DNA from: Aureimonas sp. SA4125
GTDB taxonomy: Bacteria > Pseudomonadota > Alphaproteobacteria > Rhizobiales > Rhizobiaceae
Direction: 5' to 3'
NCBI RefSeq assembly: GCF_019973775.1
Contig: NZ_AP025032.1
Coordinates: forward strand, 4,489,501 to 4,553,500
DNA length: 64,000 nucleotides
Both the position numbers and the translations under genes were made by a program. Within the stretch, counting starts at the first letter, position 1, and each line of letters begins with the position of its first letter. Shown here in pieces: positions 27,925 to 36,824 of this stretch. The notes below the pieces were generated by a model. That model worked only from the letters and a program-made list of their open reading frames with translations, was not told the DNA's origin and did no database searches.

Positions 27925-28293
27925 ATGGCGAATGAAGCGAAGGCGGGACCGAAGGCCTCGCCGAAGAGCAAGGGACCGCAGCTTCCCGTCGTGCTCAGCG
28001 CCAACAATCTGCTCGCCGGCGACGTCGTCTTCCTGGCGGCCGACGGCTGGACGCGCGATCCCTCCAAGGCTTCGGTCGGCGCCGACCCCGAGACCGCCGC
28101 CGCCATGGAAGCGCGCGCTGCTTCGGACGTGAAGGCCAATCTCGTCGTCGATCCCTATCTCGTGCCGGTGACGATCGCGGCCAGCGGCCTGCCGGTGGCG
28201 CGCCATTTCCGCGAGCTGATCCGCCAGAAGGGCCCGAGCATCCATCCCGACTACGGCAAGCAGGCCGAGTTCGACAACCGCTACGAAGCCTGA
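27925..28293 (+). CDS. DUF2849 domain protein of the sulfite reductase operon
   Basis: A 122-residue protein with the DUF2849 core PVVLSANNLLAGDVVFLAADGWTRD, then VVDPYLVPVTIAASGLPVARHFRELIRQKGPSIHPDYGKQ. It has no known catalytic motif. In alphaproteobacteria it sits between cysG and cysI; here it leads the operon and no cysG is present in the window. A role in sulfite reductase function is inferred from position only. cysI follows after 27 bases. Confidence 0.88.
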   Translation: MANEAKAGPKASPKSKGPQLPVVLSANNLLAGDVVFLAADGWTRDPSKASVGADPETAAAMEARAASDVKANLVVDPYLVPVTIAASGLPVARHFRELIRQKGPSIHPDYGKQAEFDNRYEA

Positions 28294-28320
28294 GCGCCAT
28301 CAAGCCGAAAGGATGCCGCG

Positions 28321-30015
28321 ATGTATCGCTACGACGAATTCGACGAGCGCTTCGTGCGCGACCGGGTCGCCCAGTTCACCAGCCAGGTCGAACGCCGGCT
28401 GGACGGCTCGCTGTCGGAAGACGAGTTCCGGCCGCTGCGGCTGAAGAATGGCCTCTATCTGCAACTGCACGCCTACATGCTGCGCGTCGCCGTGCCCTAC
28501 GGCACGCTGCGCTCGAAGCAGTTGCGCCAGCTGGCGCTGATCGCGGAAAAGTTCGACAAGGGCTACGCCCACTTCACCACCCGCCAGAACCTCCAGTTCA
28601 ACTGGCCGAAGCTCTCGGACGTGCCGGAGATCCTCGGCCTCCTTGCCGATGTCGAGATGCACTGCATCCAGACCTCGGGCAACTGCATCCGCAATGTCAC
28701 CGCCGACCAGTTCGCCGGCATCGCCAAGGACGAGGTCGAGGATCCGCGTCCGACCGCCGAGCTGATCCGGCAGTGGTCGAGCCTGCATCCCGAATTCGCC
28801 TGGCTGCCGAGGAAGTTCAAGATCGCCGTCACCGGCGCCGAGCACGACCGTGCCGCCATCCTCGTCCACGATATCGGCCTGCGCGTCCGCCGGCATCCGG
28901 AGACGCAGGAAATCGGCTACGAGGTCATCGTCGGCGGTGGGCTCGGCCGCACCCCGATGATCGGCAAGGTGATTCGCGACTTCCTGCCGAAGGCCGAGAT
29001 CCTGGCTTTTCTCGAGGCGGTGATGCGCGTCTACAATTCCGAGGGCCGCCGCGACAACAAGTTCAAGGCGCGGGTGAAGATCCTCGTGCACGAGACCGGC
29101 CCGGAGGAGTTCATCCGCCGCGTCGAGGCCGAATACGCGCAGTTGAACGGACCGACGATCAATGCGCCCGAAGAGGAAGTCGAGCGCATCGCTTCCTATT
29201 TTGCCAATCCCGAGTTTGAAGACCTCCCGGGGCACTCCGCCCTTTTGGCCGCCGCCCGGCAGATCGATCCCGGCCTCGACCGCTTCGTTTCGCAGAACGG
29301 CTTTGCCCATCGCCAGCCCGGCTATATCGCGCTCACCGTATCGCTGAAGCCCGTCGGCGGCGTTCCCGGCGACATGAGCGCCGACCAGATGCGCGCCTTC
29401 GCCGACATCGCCGAGCGCTGGTCCTTCGACGAGCTGCGCATCACGCATGCGCAGAACCTCGTCTTGCCCAGCGTCCGTTTGGATGATCTGCCCGAGGTCT
29501 ACCACGCGCTGAAGGCCGCGGGGCTCGCCACCGCCAATGCCGGGCTCGTCACCGACATCATCGCCTGCCCCGGTCTCGACTACTGCGCGCTGGCGACCGC
29601 CCGCTCGATCGGCGTCGCCCAGGAGATCGCCGAGACGTTTCGCGACGAGGAACGGCAGAGCGCCATCGGCCCGCTGCAGATCAAGATCTCCGGCTGCATC
29701 AACGCCTGCGGCCACCACCATGTCGGCCATATCGGCATTCTGGGCCTCGAGAAGTCGGGCAAGGAGAACTACCAGATCACCGTCGGCGGCGACGCCACGG
29801 AGAATGCCGCCCTTGGCGAGCGTCTCGGCCCCGGCATCGACGGCGAGCATGTGTCCGGCGCGATCGAGGCGATCGTCGACGTCTACATGAATCAGCGCAA
29901 GGACGGCGAGGCGTTCATCCAGACCGTTCGCCGCGCGGGCCTCGAGCCGTTCAAGGCGGGCTTCACCGCCTATGTCAGCGAAAAGACCGGCAAGAGCCTG
30001 GAGGAACTGGCATGA
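28321..30015 (+). CDS. cysI: sulfite reductase, siroheme/4Fe-4S subunit (nitrite/sulfite reductase family)
   Basis: A 564-residue siroheme enzyme reducing sulfite to sulfide. Two ferredoxin-like half domains alternate with two catalytic domains. The cluster and siroheme ligands are Cys416 and Cys422 (ACPGLDYC) and Cys459 and Cys463 (SGCINACGHHH). Substrate-binding basic residues lie in YAHFTTRQNLQFNW. No flavoprotein CysJ gene is nearby, so the electron donor is probably ferredoxin. Its stop overlaps the DUF934 start (ATGA). Confidence 0.93.
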   Translation: MYRYDEFDERFVRDRVAQFTSQVERRLDGSLSEDEFRPLRLKNGLYLQLHAYMLRVAVPYGTLRSKQLRQLALIAEKFDKGYAHFTTRQNLQFNWPKLSDVPEILGLLADVEMHCIQTSGNCIRNVTADQFAGIAKDEVEDPRPTAELIRQWSSLHPEFAWLPRKFKIAVTGAEHDRAAILVHDIGLRVRRHPETQEIGYEVIVGGGLGRTPMIGKVIRDFLPKAEILAFLEAVMRVYNSEGRRDNKFKARVKILVHETGPEEFIRRVEAEYAQLNGPTINAPEEEVERIASYFANPEFEDLPGHSALLAAARQIDPGLDRFVSQNGFAHRQPGYIALTVSLKPVGGVPGDMSADQMRAFADIAERWSFDELRITHAQNLVLPSVRLDDLPEVYHALKAAGLATANAGLVTDIIACPGLDYCALATARSIGVAQEIAETFRDEERQSAIGPLQIKISGCINACGHHHVGHIGILGLEKSGKENYQITVGGDATENAALGERLGPGIDGEHVSGAIEAIVDVYMNQRKDGEAFIQTVRRAGLEPFKAGFTAYVSEKTGKSLEELA

Positions 30016-30557
30016 GCATGCTCGTCGGTCCCGGCGGCGCCAAGGCCGATCTGTACACGCCGGTCGAGGACGCCGCTTCTCTGTCGCTCGTCGACGGCCC
30101 GATCCTGGTCGGGCTGACCGTGATCGATGCGGCCCTGGCCGACCGGCGTAACGAGCGCCTCGGACTCGTCGTGGCGAACGACACCCCGATCACCGCGATC
30201 GAGCCCTATTTCGGCAGCATCGACCTCATCGCCATCACCTTTCCATCCTTCTCCGACGGGCGCGGCCTGTCCCTGTCACGACGCCTGCGCCGAGCCGGCT
30301 TTGCCGGAACGCTGCGGGTGCGCGGCCCGATCGTCGCCGATCAGTTCGCCGAGGCGCTCGCCTGCGGCTTCGACGAGGTCGAGGTGCCCGACGCCATGGC
30401 CGCACGGCAGCCGCTCGACCAGTGGCTCGGCGCCAAGGACATCGTCACCGATCGCTATCAGGGCGGATACGGCGAGGGCGAGAGCATCCTGCAGAAGCGC
30501 CGCGCCGCGCGGCAGGGAGCCGGAAGCGACCGTCAGGGAAGCGACCGCTATGAGTGA
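30012..30557 (+). CDS. DUF934 domain protein
   Basis: A 181-residue protein of the DUF934 family, always found in sulfite reductase operons of proteobacteria. Conserved stretches here are RNERLGLVVANDTPITAIEPY, ITFPSFSDGRGLSLSRRLRR and FDEVEVPDA. Its biochemical role is unproven. It overlaps cysI by 4 bases and cysH by 8 bases, pointing to coupled translation and a shared task with both enzymes. Confidence 0.9.
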   Translation: MSMLVGPGGAKADLYTPVEDAASLSLVDGPILVGLTVIDAALADRRNERLGLVVANDTPITAIEPYFGSIDLIAITFPSFSDGRGLSLSRRLRRAGFAGTLRVRGPIVADQFAEALACGFDEVEVPDAMAARQPLDQWLGAKDIVTDRYQGGYGEGESILQKRRAARQGAGSDRQGSDRYE

Positions 30558-31371
30558 TTCACGTGAAACCCTCGCGGCCGAACTCGACAAGGCTTTCGCG
30601 GACCTGACCCCGCTCGAGCGCCTGACGATGCTGGTCGAGAGGGTCGATGCCCCGATCGTCTTCACCACCAGCCTCGGAATCGAGGACCAGATGCTGACGC
30701 ATCTGATCTTCAGCGCCAGGCTGCCGATCGTTCTGAAGACGCTCGACACCGGCCGCCTGTTTCCCGAGAGCTACACGCTCTGGCGCGAGACCGAAGAAAA
30801 GTACGGGCGCCGCATCAAGGCGATGTATCCGCAGGCCCAGGCGCTGGAAGACCTCGTCAACGACCAGGGCATCGACGGGTTCTACTACGCCCCGGAGTTC
30901 CGCAAGGCCTGCTGCGGCGTGCGCAAGGTCGAGCCGCTGGGTCGCGCGCTCGGCGGTGCCGGCGGCTGGATCACCGGGCTTCGCCGCGACCAGTCGGCCA
31001 ACCGCGAGGGCATGGAGTTCGTCGGCTACGATGCTGCGCGCGGCCTGATCAAGGCCAATCCCCTGTTCGACTGGACGCGGGAGGAAATCCGCGTCTTCGC
31101 CGAGACCGAGGGCGTGCCGGTCAACCCGCTGCACGCCCGGAACTATCTCTCCATCGGCTGCGCGCCCTGCACCCGCGCTTTGCAGCCGGGCGAGCCGGAG
31201 CGCGCCGGCCGCTGGTGGTGGGAGGAAGAGACCATGCGCGAATGCGGCCTCCATATCGACGCCGACGGCACGGTGTCGCGCGCGCGGCTGATCCCCGGCC
31301 ATGAACATGGCGACGTCGCCTTCGAGCGGCTGGCGCCCGGCGAAACCCCGCCGAAAGGACCTCATTCATGA
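30550..31371 (+). CDS. cysH: APS reductase (thioredoxin-dependent), CysH family
   Basis: A 273-residue PP-loop reductase that turns adenylyl-sulfate into sulfite and AMP. The PP-loop region is [14 protein letters not shown]. Cys121-Cys122 (ACCGVRK) and Cys204/Cys207 (GCAPC) are the four ligands of a 4Fe-4S cluster, which marks the APS-using rather than PAPS-using type. This agrees with the absence of cysC. No C-terminal catalytic ECGLH is lost: ECGLH is present near residue 230. Confidence 0.94.
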   Translation: MSDSRETLAAELDKAFADLTPLERLTMLVERVDAPIVFTTSLGIEDQMLTHLIFSARLPIVLKTLDTGRLFPESYTLWRETEEKYGRRIKAMYPQAQALEDLVNDQGIDGFYYAPEFRKACCGVRKVEPLGRALGGAGGWITGLRRDQSANREGMEFVGYDAARGLIKANPLFDWTREEIRVFAETEGVPVNPLHARNYLSIGCAPCTRALQPGEPERAGRWWWEEETMRECGLHIDADGTVSRARLIPGHEHGDVAFERLAPGETPPKGPHS

Positions 31372-32270
31372 AGCACATGACGCATCTGCAGCGGCTCGAG
31401 GCCGAATCCATCTTCATCATCCGCGAAGTCGCCGCCACGGCGGAAAACCCGGTGATGCTCTATTCCATCGGCAAGGATTCGGCGGTCATGCTGCATCTGG
31501 CGCTGAAGGCGTTTGCGCCGGGCAAGCTGCCGTTTCCGTTGATGCACGTCGACACCAAGTGGAAATTCCGCGAGATGATCGAATTTCGCGATCGTCTGGC
31601 GGCAAAGCTCGGGCTCAATCTCATCGTCTACACCAATCAGGCCGGTGTTGCGGCGGGGATCAACCCGTTCGACTCCGGTTCGCGTGTCCATACCGACGTG
31701 ATGAAGACCGAGGCGCTGAAGCAGGCGCTGGACATCCACAAGTTCGACGCCGCCTTCGGCGGCGCGCGCCGCGACGAGGAGAAGAGCCGCGCCAAGGAGC
31801 GGATCTTCTCGCTGCGCTCGGCCGAGCACCGCTGGGACGCCAAGAACCAGCGCCCGGAGCCCTGGCGCCTGTTCAACACGCGCAAGCGCGCCGGCGAGAG
31901 CTTTCGCGTCTTCCCGCTGTCGAATTGGACGGAGACCGACGTCTGGGACTACATCGCGCTCGAGAACATCGAGGTCGTGCCCCTGTATTTTGCCAAGAAG
32001 CGCCCGGTCGTCCAGCGCGACGGCATGCTGATCATGCGCGACGACGAGCGCATGGCGCTGTTGCCGGGCGAGGTCATCCAGGAGCGCACGGTCCGGTTCC
32101 GCACACTCGGCGACTACCCGCTGACCGGCGCGGTCGAGTCAACTGCCTCGACGCTGCCCGAGATCATCCAGGAAATGCGCTCGTCGAGATCCTCCGAGCG
32201 CGAAGGCCGGATGATCGACAAGGACGGCGGCGCCTCGATGGAAGAGAAGAAGCAGGAAGGCTATTTCTGA
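31368..32270 (+). CDS. cysD: sulfate adenylyltransferase subunit 2
   Basis: A 300-residue small subunit of ATP sulfurylase, which makes APS from sulfate and ATP. The PP-loop [16 protein letters not shown] lies near residue 32; [19 protein letters not shown] and the C-terminal RLIDKD-like region ([22 protein letters not shown]) are family hallmarks. It overlaps cysH by 4 bases (ATGA) and is followed by cysN after one base. Confidence 0.97.
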   Translation: MKHMTHLQRLEAESIFIIREVAATAENPVMLYSIGKDSAVMLHLALKAFAPGKLPFPLMHVDTKWKFREMIEFRDRLAAKLGLNLIVYTNQAGVAAGINPFDSGSRVHTDVMKTEALKQALDIHKFDAAFGGARRDEEKSRAKERIFSLRSAEHRWDAKNQRPEPWRLFNTRKRAGESFRVFPLSNWTETDVWDYIALENIEVVPLYFAKKRPVVQRDGMLIMRDDERMALLPGEVIQERTVRFRTLGDYPLTGAVESTASTLPEIIQEMRSSRSSEREGRMIDKDGGASMEEKKQEGYF

Positions 32271-32271
32271 G

Positions 32272-33909
32272 ATGGATTCTCTTGCCCGCATCGCCGACGC
32301 CGAATTCGCCGGCCCGGCCCCCGACAGTGTTGCCATCCCCGCTCCGGCGGAATCGCTGCTGCGCTTCATCACCTGCGGTTCGGTCGACGACGGCAAGTCG
32401 ACGCTGATCGGCCGCCTGCTCTATGACGCCAACGCCGTCTTCGACGACCAGTTGGAAGCCTTGAAGCGCGACTCGAAGAAATTCGGCACCACCGGCGACG
32501 ATCTCGACTTCGCCCTCCTCGTCGACGGCCTCTCGGCCGAACGCGAGCAGGGCATCACCATCGACGTCGCCTACCGCTATTTCTCGACGCCGAAGCGCGC
32601 CTTCATCATCGCCGACACGCCCGGCCACGAGCAGTACACCCGCAACATGGCGACCGGCGCGAGCTCGGCCGAGCTCGCGGTGATCCTCGTCGACGCGCGC
32701 AAGGGCATCCTGCCGCAGACCCGCCGGCATTCCTTCATCACCTCGATGCTCGGCGTCAAAAGCGTCATCATCGCCATCAACAAGATGGATCTCGTCGGTT
32801 TCGACCAGGCGGTCTTCGACCGCATCGTCGCCGCCTACAAGGAAATCCTGCCGGCCCTCGGCTTCACCGACGTCAGCTATATCCCGCTGTCGGCGAAGAA
32901 CGGCGACAACATCACCAGCCGCTCGCCGCACACGCCCTGGTATTCGGGCGAGACGCTGCTCGAGCGGCTGGAGAGCGCGACGCCCGCCACCTTCGAGGCC
33001 GACGGCGCCTCCTTCCGCATGCCGGTGCAGTGGGTCAACCGGCCGAACCTCGATTTTCGCGGCTATTGCGGCACGATCGCTGGCGGGCGCGTCGCCAAGG
33101 GCGATCCCGTCACCGCTTTGCCGAATGGCGGCACCAGCCGCATCAAGGCTGTCTACGGGCCGGGCGGCGAGGTCATGAGTGCCGGGACCGGCGAGGCGAT
33201 CACCGTCACGCTCGAGGACGAGGTCGACCTGTCGCGCGGCGACGTGCTCGTCGTCAGCGGCGACCCCGTCGCCGCGCACAAGAGCGTCAAGGCCGAGATC
33301 CTCTGGATGGTCGACCGGCCGCTGATCTCGGGAGGCCGCTTCGTCGCGCGCATCGGCACGGCGCAGACGCCGGCGACGGTGAAGAGCCTCGACAAGGCGA
33401 TCGACATCCACAGCTACGAGCCGCGCGACGCCAACGCACTGTTGATGAACGAGATCGGCCGGGTGACCGTCGTCTTCGACCGCCCGCCGGTAACCGTTCC
33501 CTATCAGGAGAATCGCGACCTCGGCGCCTTCATCCTCATCGACCAGCTGACGAACGAAACCGTCGCCCTCGGCCTGGTGCGCGCGGTCGGCGCGGATGCG
33601 CCGCGGTTCGAGACGGCAGCCCCCCTCGCCGAGCCGACGGCAAGCGAGCGGGCGAAGCGCGCCTGGTTTGGCGCCGACGTGGCGATGCATCCGGAGCGCG
33701 CCTCGGGCGTCCTGCGCTTCCGGGCGCTGGCCGCGGTGCTGATCGCGCTTCTCGCGCTGGCCCTCGGCCTTGGCTGGTTCGCCGCGGCGGTGCTCGGCCT
33801 TGCCGATTTCGCCCTGCGTCCTTTGCTGCGGCAGGCCGTCGGCGGCACCGAACCCGGTCCGGGCGCCGCGTCCGACCCGACGACGGTTCGCGACGGAGCC
33901 GGCATTTGA
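32272..33909 (+). CDS. cysN: sulfate adenylyltransferase subunit 1 with extra hydrophobic tail
   Basis: A 545-residue GTPase subunit of ATP sulfurylase. G1 is CGSVDDGKSTLIG, then EREQGITIDVAYR, DTPGHEQYTRNM and NKMDLVGF. E. coli CysN is about 475 residues; the APS-kinase fusion (CysNC) about 630. Here neither applies: after AWFGADVAMHPERASG, a tail of about 60 residues has a strongly hydrophobic stretch (485-513, e.g. AAVLIALLALALGLGWFAAA) and a hydrophilic end. This could anchor the enzyme to the membrane. Confidence 0.93.
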   Translation: MDSLARIADAEFAGPAPDSVAIPAPAESLLRFITCGSVDDGKSTLIGRLLYDANAVFDDQLEALKRDSKKFGTTGDDLDFALLVDGLSAEREQGITIDVAYRYFSTPKRAFIIADTPGHEQYTRNMATGASSAELAVILVDARKGILPQTRRHSFITSMLGVKSVIIAINKMDLVGFDQAVFDRIVAAYKEILPALGFTDVSYIPLSAKNGDNITSRSPHTPWYSGETLLERLESATPATFEADGASFRMPVQWVNRPNLDFRGYCGTIAGGRVAKGDPVTALPNGGTSRIKAVYGPGGEVMSAGTGEAITVTLEDEVDLSRGDVLVVSGDPVAAHKSVKAEILWMVDRPLISGGRFVARIGTAQTPATVKSLDKAIDIHSYEPRDANALLMNEIGRVTVVFDRPPVTVPYQENRDLGAFILIDQLTNETVALGLVRAVGADAPRFETAAPLAEPTASERAKRAWFGADVAMHPERASGVLRFRALAAVLIALLALALGLGWFAAAVLGLADFALRPLLRQAVGGTEPGPGAASDPTTVRDGAGI

Positions 33910-34052
33910 CCGGCGCTCCGCGCGGGAAGACGCCATACCGCCGCGCCGGACCTCCGGCGCGGCCGCATCGCCCGCTGCCGATCATCGAGGCCGCCCTCCT
34001 CACCGCCTCCATCGCCGCCTGCTTTGCGCTGACGGCGGGGATGCTGGGGTAG
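33906..34052 (+). CDS. possible small membrane protein at operon end (48 aa)
   Basis: A TTG codon overlaps the cysN stop as TTGA, and the frame runs 48 residues: a basic proline-rich N terminus and the hydrophobic segment IIEAALLTASIAACFALTAG near the end. It ends just before the mazF stop on the other strand. Position and overlap suggest coupled translation, but the start codon is weak and no family is recognised. Confidence 0.35.
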   Translation: MTGAPRGKTPYRRAGPPARPHRPLPIIEAALLTASIAACFALTAGMLG

Positions 34053-34056
34053 GCGA

Positions 34057-34374
34057 TTACGTATAGAAATTCCTGAGCACCGCGAGGACTTGGCTCAAGG
34101 CCGTGTCGTCGGCGGTTCCGAGCGGTCTTATCAACCGTTGCTTGTCGACTGCTCGACACTGCTCTGGCAGAACAAGGCCGTAGACACCCTGAAACTGGAT
34201 CTTGACGCGAAACGGTGCTGGCCTGCTTCCAGACGTCAGTGGAGCGACTGTGACGACGCGGGAATGCCGATTGAGGCTGTCCGGCGACAGGACCAGACAA
34301 GGCCGGGTTTTCTTGATCTCACTGCCGAAGGTTGGATCCAGAGCGACAAGCCAGATCTCCCCGCGCTTCACCAT
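34057..34374 (-). CDS. mazF: MazF/PemK family endoribonuclease toxin
   Basis: A 105-residue toxin of the MazF/PemK family, which cleaves mRNA at short sequences. It opens MVKRGEIWLVALDPTFGSEIKKTRPCLVLSPD, with the conserved Arg-Gly-Glu and the basic Lys-Thr-Arg-Pro loop, and contains VVTVAPLTSG, the conserved catalytic strand. It overlaps the upstream antitoxin by 7 bases, as usual for such pairs. Confidence 0.93.
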   Translation of the reverse strand: MVKRGEIWLVALDPTFGSEIKKTRPCLVLSPDSLNRHSRVVTVAPLTSGSRPAPFRVKIQFQGVYGLVLPEQCRAVDKQRLIRPLGTADDTALSQVLAVLRNFYT

Positions 34375-34622
34375 TTCAGGTCTTTGTCACCGTCATTTCC
34401 GAACTCTGGCCAGACCAAGCCGTCGTCACCTTCCGCCGCGAGCTGTTCGGCTGCCTCGGCCCAGCCCGCCTGCGGATCGCTATCAACCCGCTCGATGACG
34501 AGCCGCCCCGCCTCCATCGTCAGGCTGACCCCGTCGCCGGCGGACGCACCGAAGGCTGCCAGCAGCGGCTTCGGGATAATGATCCCCGTGGAGTTGCCAA
34601 ATTTGCGGACGGCTGCGCGCAT
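34368..34622 (-). CDS. mazE: MazE-like AbrB-fold antitoxin
   Basis: An 84-residue antitoxin. The first 50 residues form the swapped-hairpin DNA-binding domain (VRKFGNSTGIIIPKPLLAAFG, then GDGVSLTMEAGRLVIERV). The acidic C-terminal tail (DGLVWPEFGNDGDKD) should wrap and block the toxin. It probably represses its own promoter, in the short gap before the OmpA gene, together with MazF. Confidence 0.92.
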   Translation of the reverse strand: MRAAVRKFGNSTGIIIPKPLLAAFGASAGDGVSLTMEAGRLVIERVDSDPQAGWAEAAEQLAAEGDDGLVWPEFGNDGDKDLKW

Positions 34623-34699
34623 CTCATCCTCTCTCTCTGATAAGGGAGAAGGATACCAGCCGCATGCGCTCCGTTACAACAATGTTATGCCGGAAGCTC

Positions 34700-35362
34700 T
34701 TACCCCTGCGAATACGGCGAGATCGACACCTCGACGCGGCGGTTCTGCGCGCGGCCGTAGTCGCTGTCGTTCGGCGCGATCGGCCGGGCCTCGCCAAACC
34801 CCTGGACGTTGAGGCGCCGGCCGTCGATGCGCTGGCTGGCGAGATAGTCGGCGACGCTTTCCGCGCGGCGGCGCGACAGGTCGAGATTGTAGCCGTCCGA
34901 GCCCTGGCTGTCGGTATGGCCGTCGACGTCCACGGCCGAGCGGTCGTACTTCGCCAGGACGATCGCGACGGAGTTCAGGACGGGGTAGAAGGCCGACCGG
35001 ATGGTGTCGCCGTCGGTGGGGAAGGTGATGTTCGACGGCATGTTGAGGACGATGCGGTCGCCGACGCGGGTCACCGAGACGCCGGTGCCCTGCAGCTGGC
35101 GGCGAAGGTCCGCTTCCTGATTGTCCATGTAGGCGCCGATGCCGGCGCCGCCGATACCACCGATGCCGGCGCCGATCAGCGCCGCCCGTCCCGCATCCAT
35201 GCCCGTCGCCCGGCCGACGACGTAACCGCCGAGCGCCCCGACGCCCGCGCCGATGCCCGCGCCGCCGACGGTATTGGAGAGCTTTTGCTCGCCCGTATAG
35301 GGATCGGTGGTGCAGCCGGCCAGGACGAGGGCGGCACAGGCGAGGGTGGTGATGCGCTTCAT
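34700..35362 (-). CDS. OmpA family lipoprotein (YiaD-like)
   Basis: A 220-residue outer-membrane lipoprotein. The signal peptide ends in the lipobox LAGC (Cys17). A glycine-zipper segment, GGAGIGAGVGALGGYVVGRATG and GIGGIGGAGIGAYM, spans residues 33-78. The C-terminal OmpA domain has VDVDGHTDSQGSDGYNLDLS and the peptidoglycan-binding Asp and Arg residues (NRRVEVSI). It tethers the envelope to the cell wall. The ATG at 35362 was chosen because it starts the signal peptide. Confidence 0.93.
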   Translation of the reverse strand: MKRITTLACAALVLAGCTTDPYTGEQKLSNTVGGAGIGAGVGALGGYVVGRATGMDAGRAALIGAGIGGIGGAGIGAYMDNQEADLRRQLQGTGVSVTRVGDRIVLNMPSNITFPTDGDTIRSAFYPVLNSVAIVLAKYDRSAVDVDGHTDSQGSDGYNLDLSRRRAESVADYLASQRIDGRRLNVQGFGEARPIAPNDSDYGRAQNRRVEVSISPYSQG

Positions 35363-35655
35363 GGGAACCTCGGTGGGGCGGAGCGTGTAGAGACGCCGGT
35401 CGCTCGCGGACAGCGGATACCTTGCCGAACAGTGACGAAATCGCGTTGAATTTTCGTTAAGCACGCCTTGACGGGCGCCGGCTGCTTTTTTGAATTGTCG
35501 GCACCGGCATTTCCCGCTGTTGAGCCGGCGAGCCAAGCGGAAGTACCATCATCGTCACAAAGCTATGATCTTGTCGCGGCAACAGGGTAGGACCGATGAG
35601 GTGGAACGCCCCACACCCGCCGACCGCCGATCTCGCCGCCTTTCGGAGATGCCGC

Positions 35656-36735
35656 ATGCGCCTTGCTCTTCTGTCCCTCGCCCTCCTCTGCAGCGTCGCC
35701 GCCCCTGCCGCGGACATCGCGGTCCCGCCGGCGCCGGTCTATCGCGGCCAGATCGTCCTGCCGACGGGGCTGAAGGTCGCCGGCGCCGAGTTCGGCGGCA
35801 TTTCGGGTCTCGACTACGATCCGGCCGCGGACGTCTTCTATGCCATTTCCGACGACCGCTCGGAAAAGGCCCCCGCGCGGTTCTATGCCCTGAAGATGGC
35901 CCTCGGCACCGATGGGATCAGCGGCCTCGACATCGCCGAAAGCCACGTGCTTCTCGCCCTCAACGGCAAGCCCTTCGCTCCCCGCACCGTCGATCCCGAG
36001 GCCGTCCGCCTGGTGGATGGTCGGTTGCTCTGGGCGAGCGAAGGCGATGCGACCGGGCGACCCTCGATCACCAAATCGGATCTTTCGGGCAAGGGATTGG
36101 GCGTCTTCAAGCTGCCGGACGCCTATCTCCCGACCGAAGCGGGCGGCAGCGGCGTGCGCGGCAATCTGGGCTTCGAGGGCCTGACGCTCTCGCCGGACGG
36201 CAAGACGCTCTATGCCGCGACCGAAAGCGCGCTGATCCAGGACGGCGACAAGGCGAGCCTTACTGCCGGCAGCCCGGCGCGCCTGCTTGTCCTCGATCTC
36301 GATTCGGGCAATGCGACGGCCGAGCATGTCTACCAGACGGACAGGATTCCGAACGCGCCGACGCTGCCGGCCGGATCCGCCGACAACGGCGTCAGCGAGA
36401 TCCTCGCCCTCGACGCCGACCGCCTGATCGTGGTCGAACGCTCCTATGTCGCCGGCGTCGGCAACCGCATCGCCTTTTATGTCGTCTCGCTGCCGGGAGC
36501 CGAGGACGTCTCCGGTCGCGCGACGATCGCCGGCGCCCGGCCCTTGCCCAAGGCGCTGTGGTTCAAGATCGACGAGGGCGATTTCGGCGGGCTCGACATC
36601 GACAATATCGAGGCGGCAAGCTTCGGCCCGGAAATCGGTGGAGAGCACTCGCTGGTGCTTGCCTCCGACAACAATTTCAATCGGCAGCAGATCAGCCAGT
36701 TCCTGCTTTTTACCATCCCGAAGACGGCACCGTAG
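35656..36735 (+). CDS. secreted esterase-like/phytase-like protein (PF13449 type)
   Basis: A 359-residue protein with a Sec signal peptide (MRLALLSLALLCSVAAPAAD). The mature part is a beta-propeller-like domain with FGGISGLDYDPAADVFYAISDDR, GFEGLTLSPDGKTLYAATESA and NGVSEILALDADRLIVVERSY, as in the 'esterase-like activity of phytase' family. It probably acts in the periplasm on a phosphate or other ester; the substrate is unknown. ATG 35656 puts the signal peptide at the start. Confidence 0.88.
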   Translation: MRLALLSLALLCSVAAPAADIAVPPAPVYRGQIVLPTGLKVAGAEFGGISGLDYDPAADVFYAISDDRSEKAPARFYALKMALGTDGISGLDIAESHVLLALNGKPFAPRTVDPEAVRLVDGRLLWASEGDATGRPSITKSDLSGKGLGVFKLPDAYLPTEAGGSGVRGNLGFEGLTLSPDGKTLYAATESALIQDGDKASLTAGSPARLLVLDLDSGNATAEHVYQTDRIPNAPTLPAGSADNGVSEILALDADRLIVVERSYVAGVGNRIAFYVVSLPGAEDVSGRATIAGARPLPKALWFKIDEGDFGGLDIDNIEAASFGPEIGGEHSLVLASDNNFNRQQISQFLLFTIPKTAP

Positions 36736-36760
36736 GCCGCCTCACTTCGTCGCTTCGCAA

Positions 36761-36804
36761 AAAGAACGGCCGCGTCGCAGCGGTGCGACGCGGCCGTTCT
36801 TTTG
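36761..36804. terminator. bidirectional terminator
   Basis: AAAAGAACGGCCGCGTCGCA at 36761 is repeated as a perfect 20-base inverted copy at 36785-36804 around the loop GCGG. A-run and T-run flanks let it stop both the phytase-like gene and the convergent asd gene. Confidence 0.92.
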
Positions 36805-36824
36805 CTTCTTCCGGGCTGGGGCCG

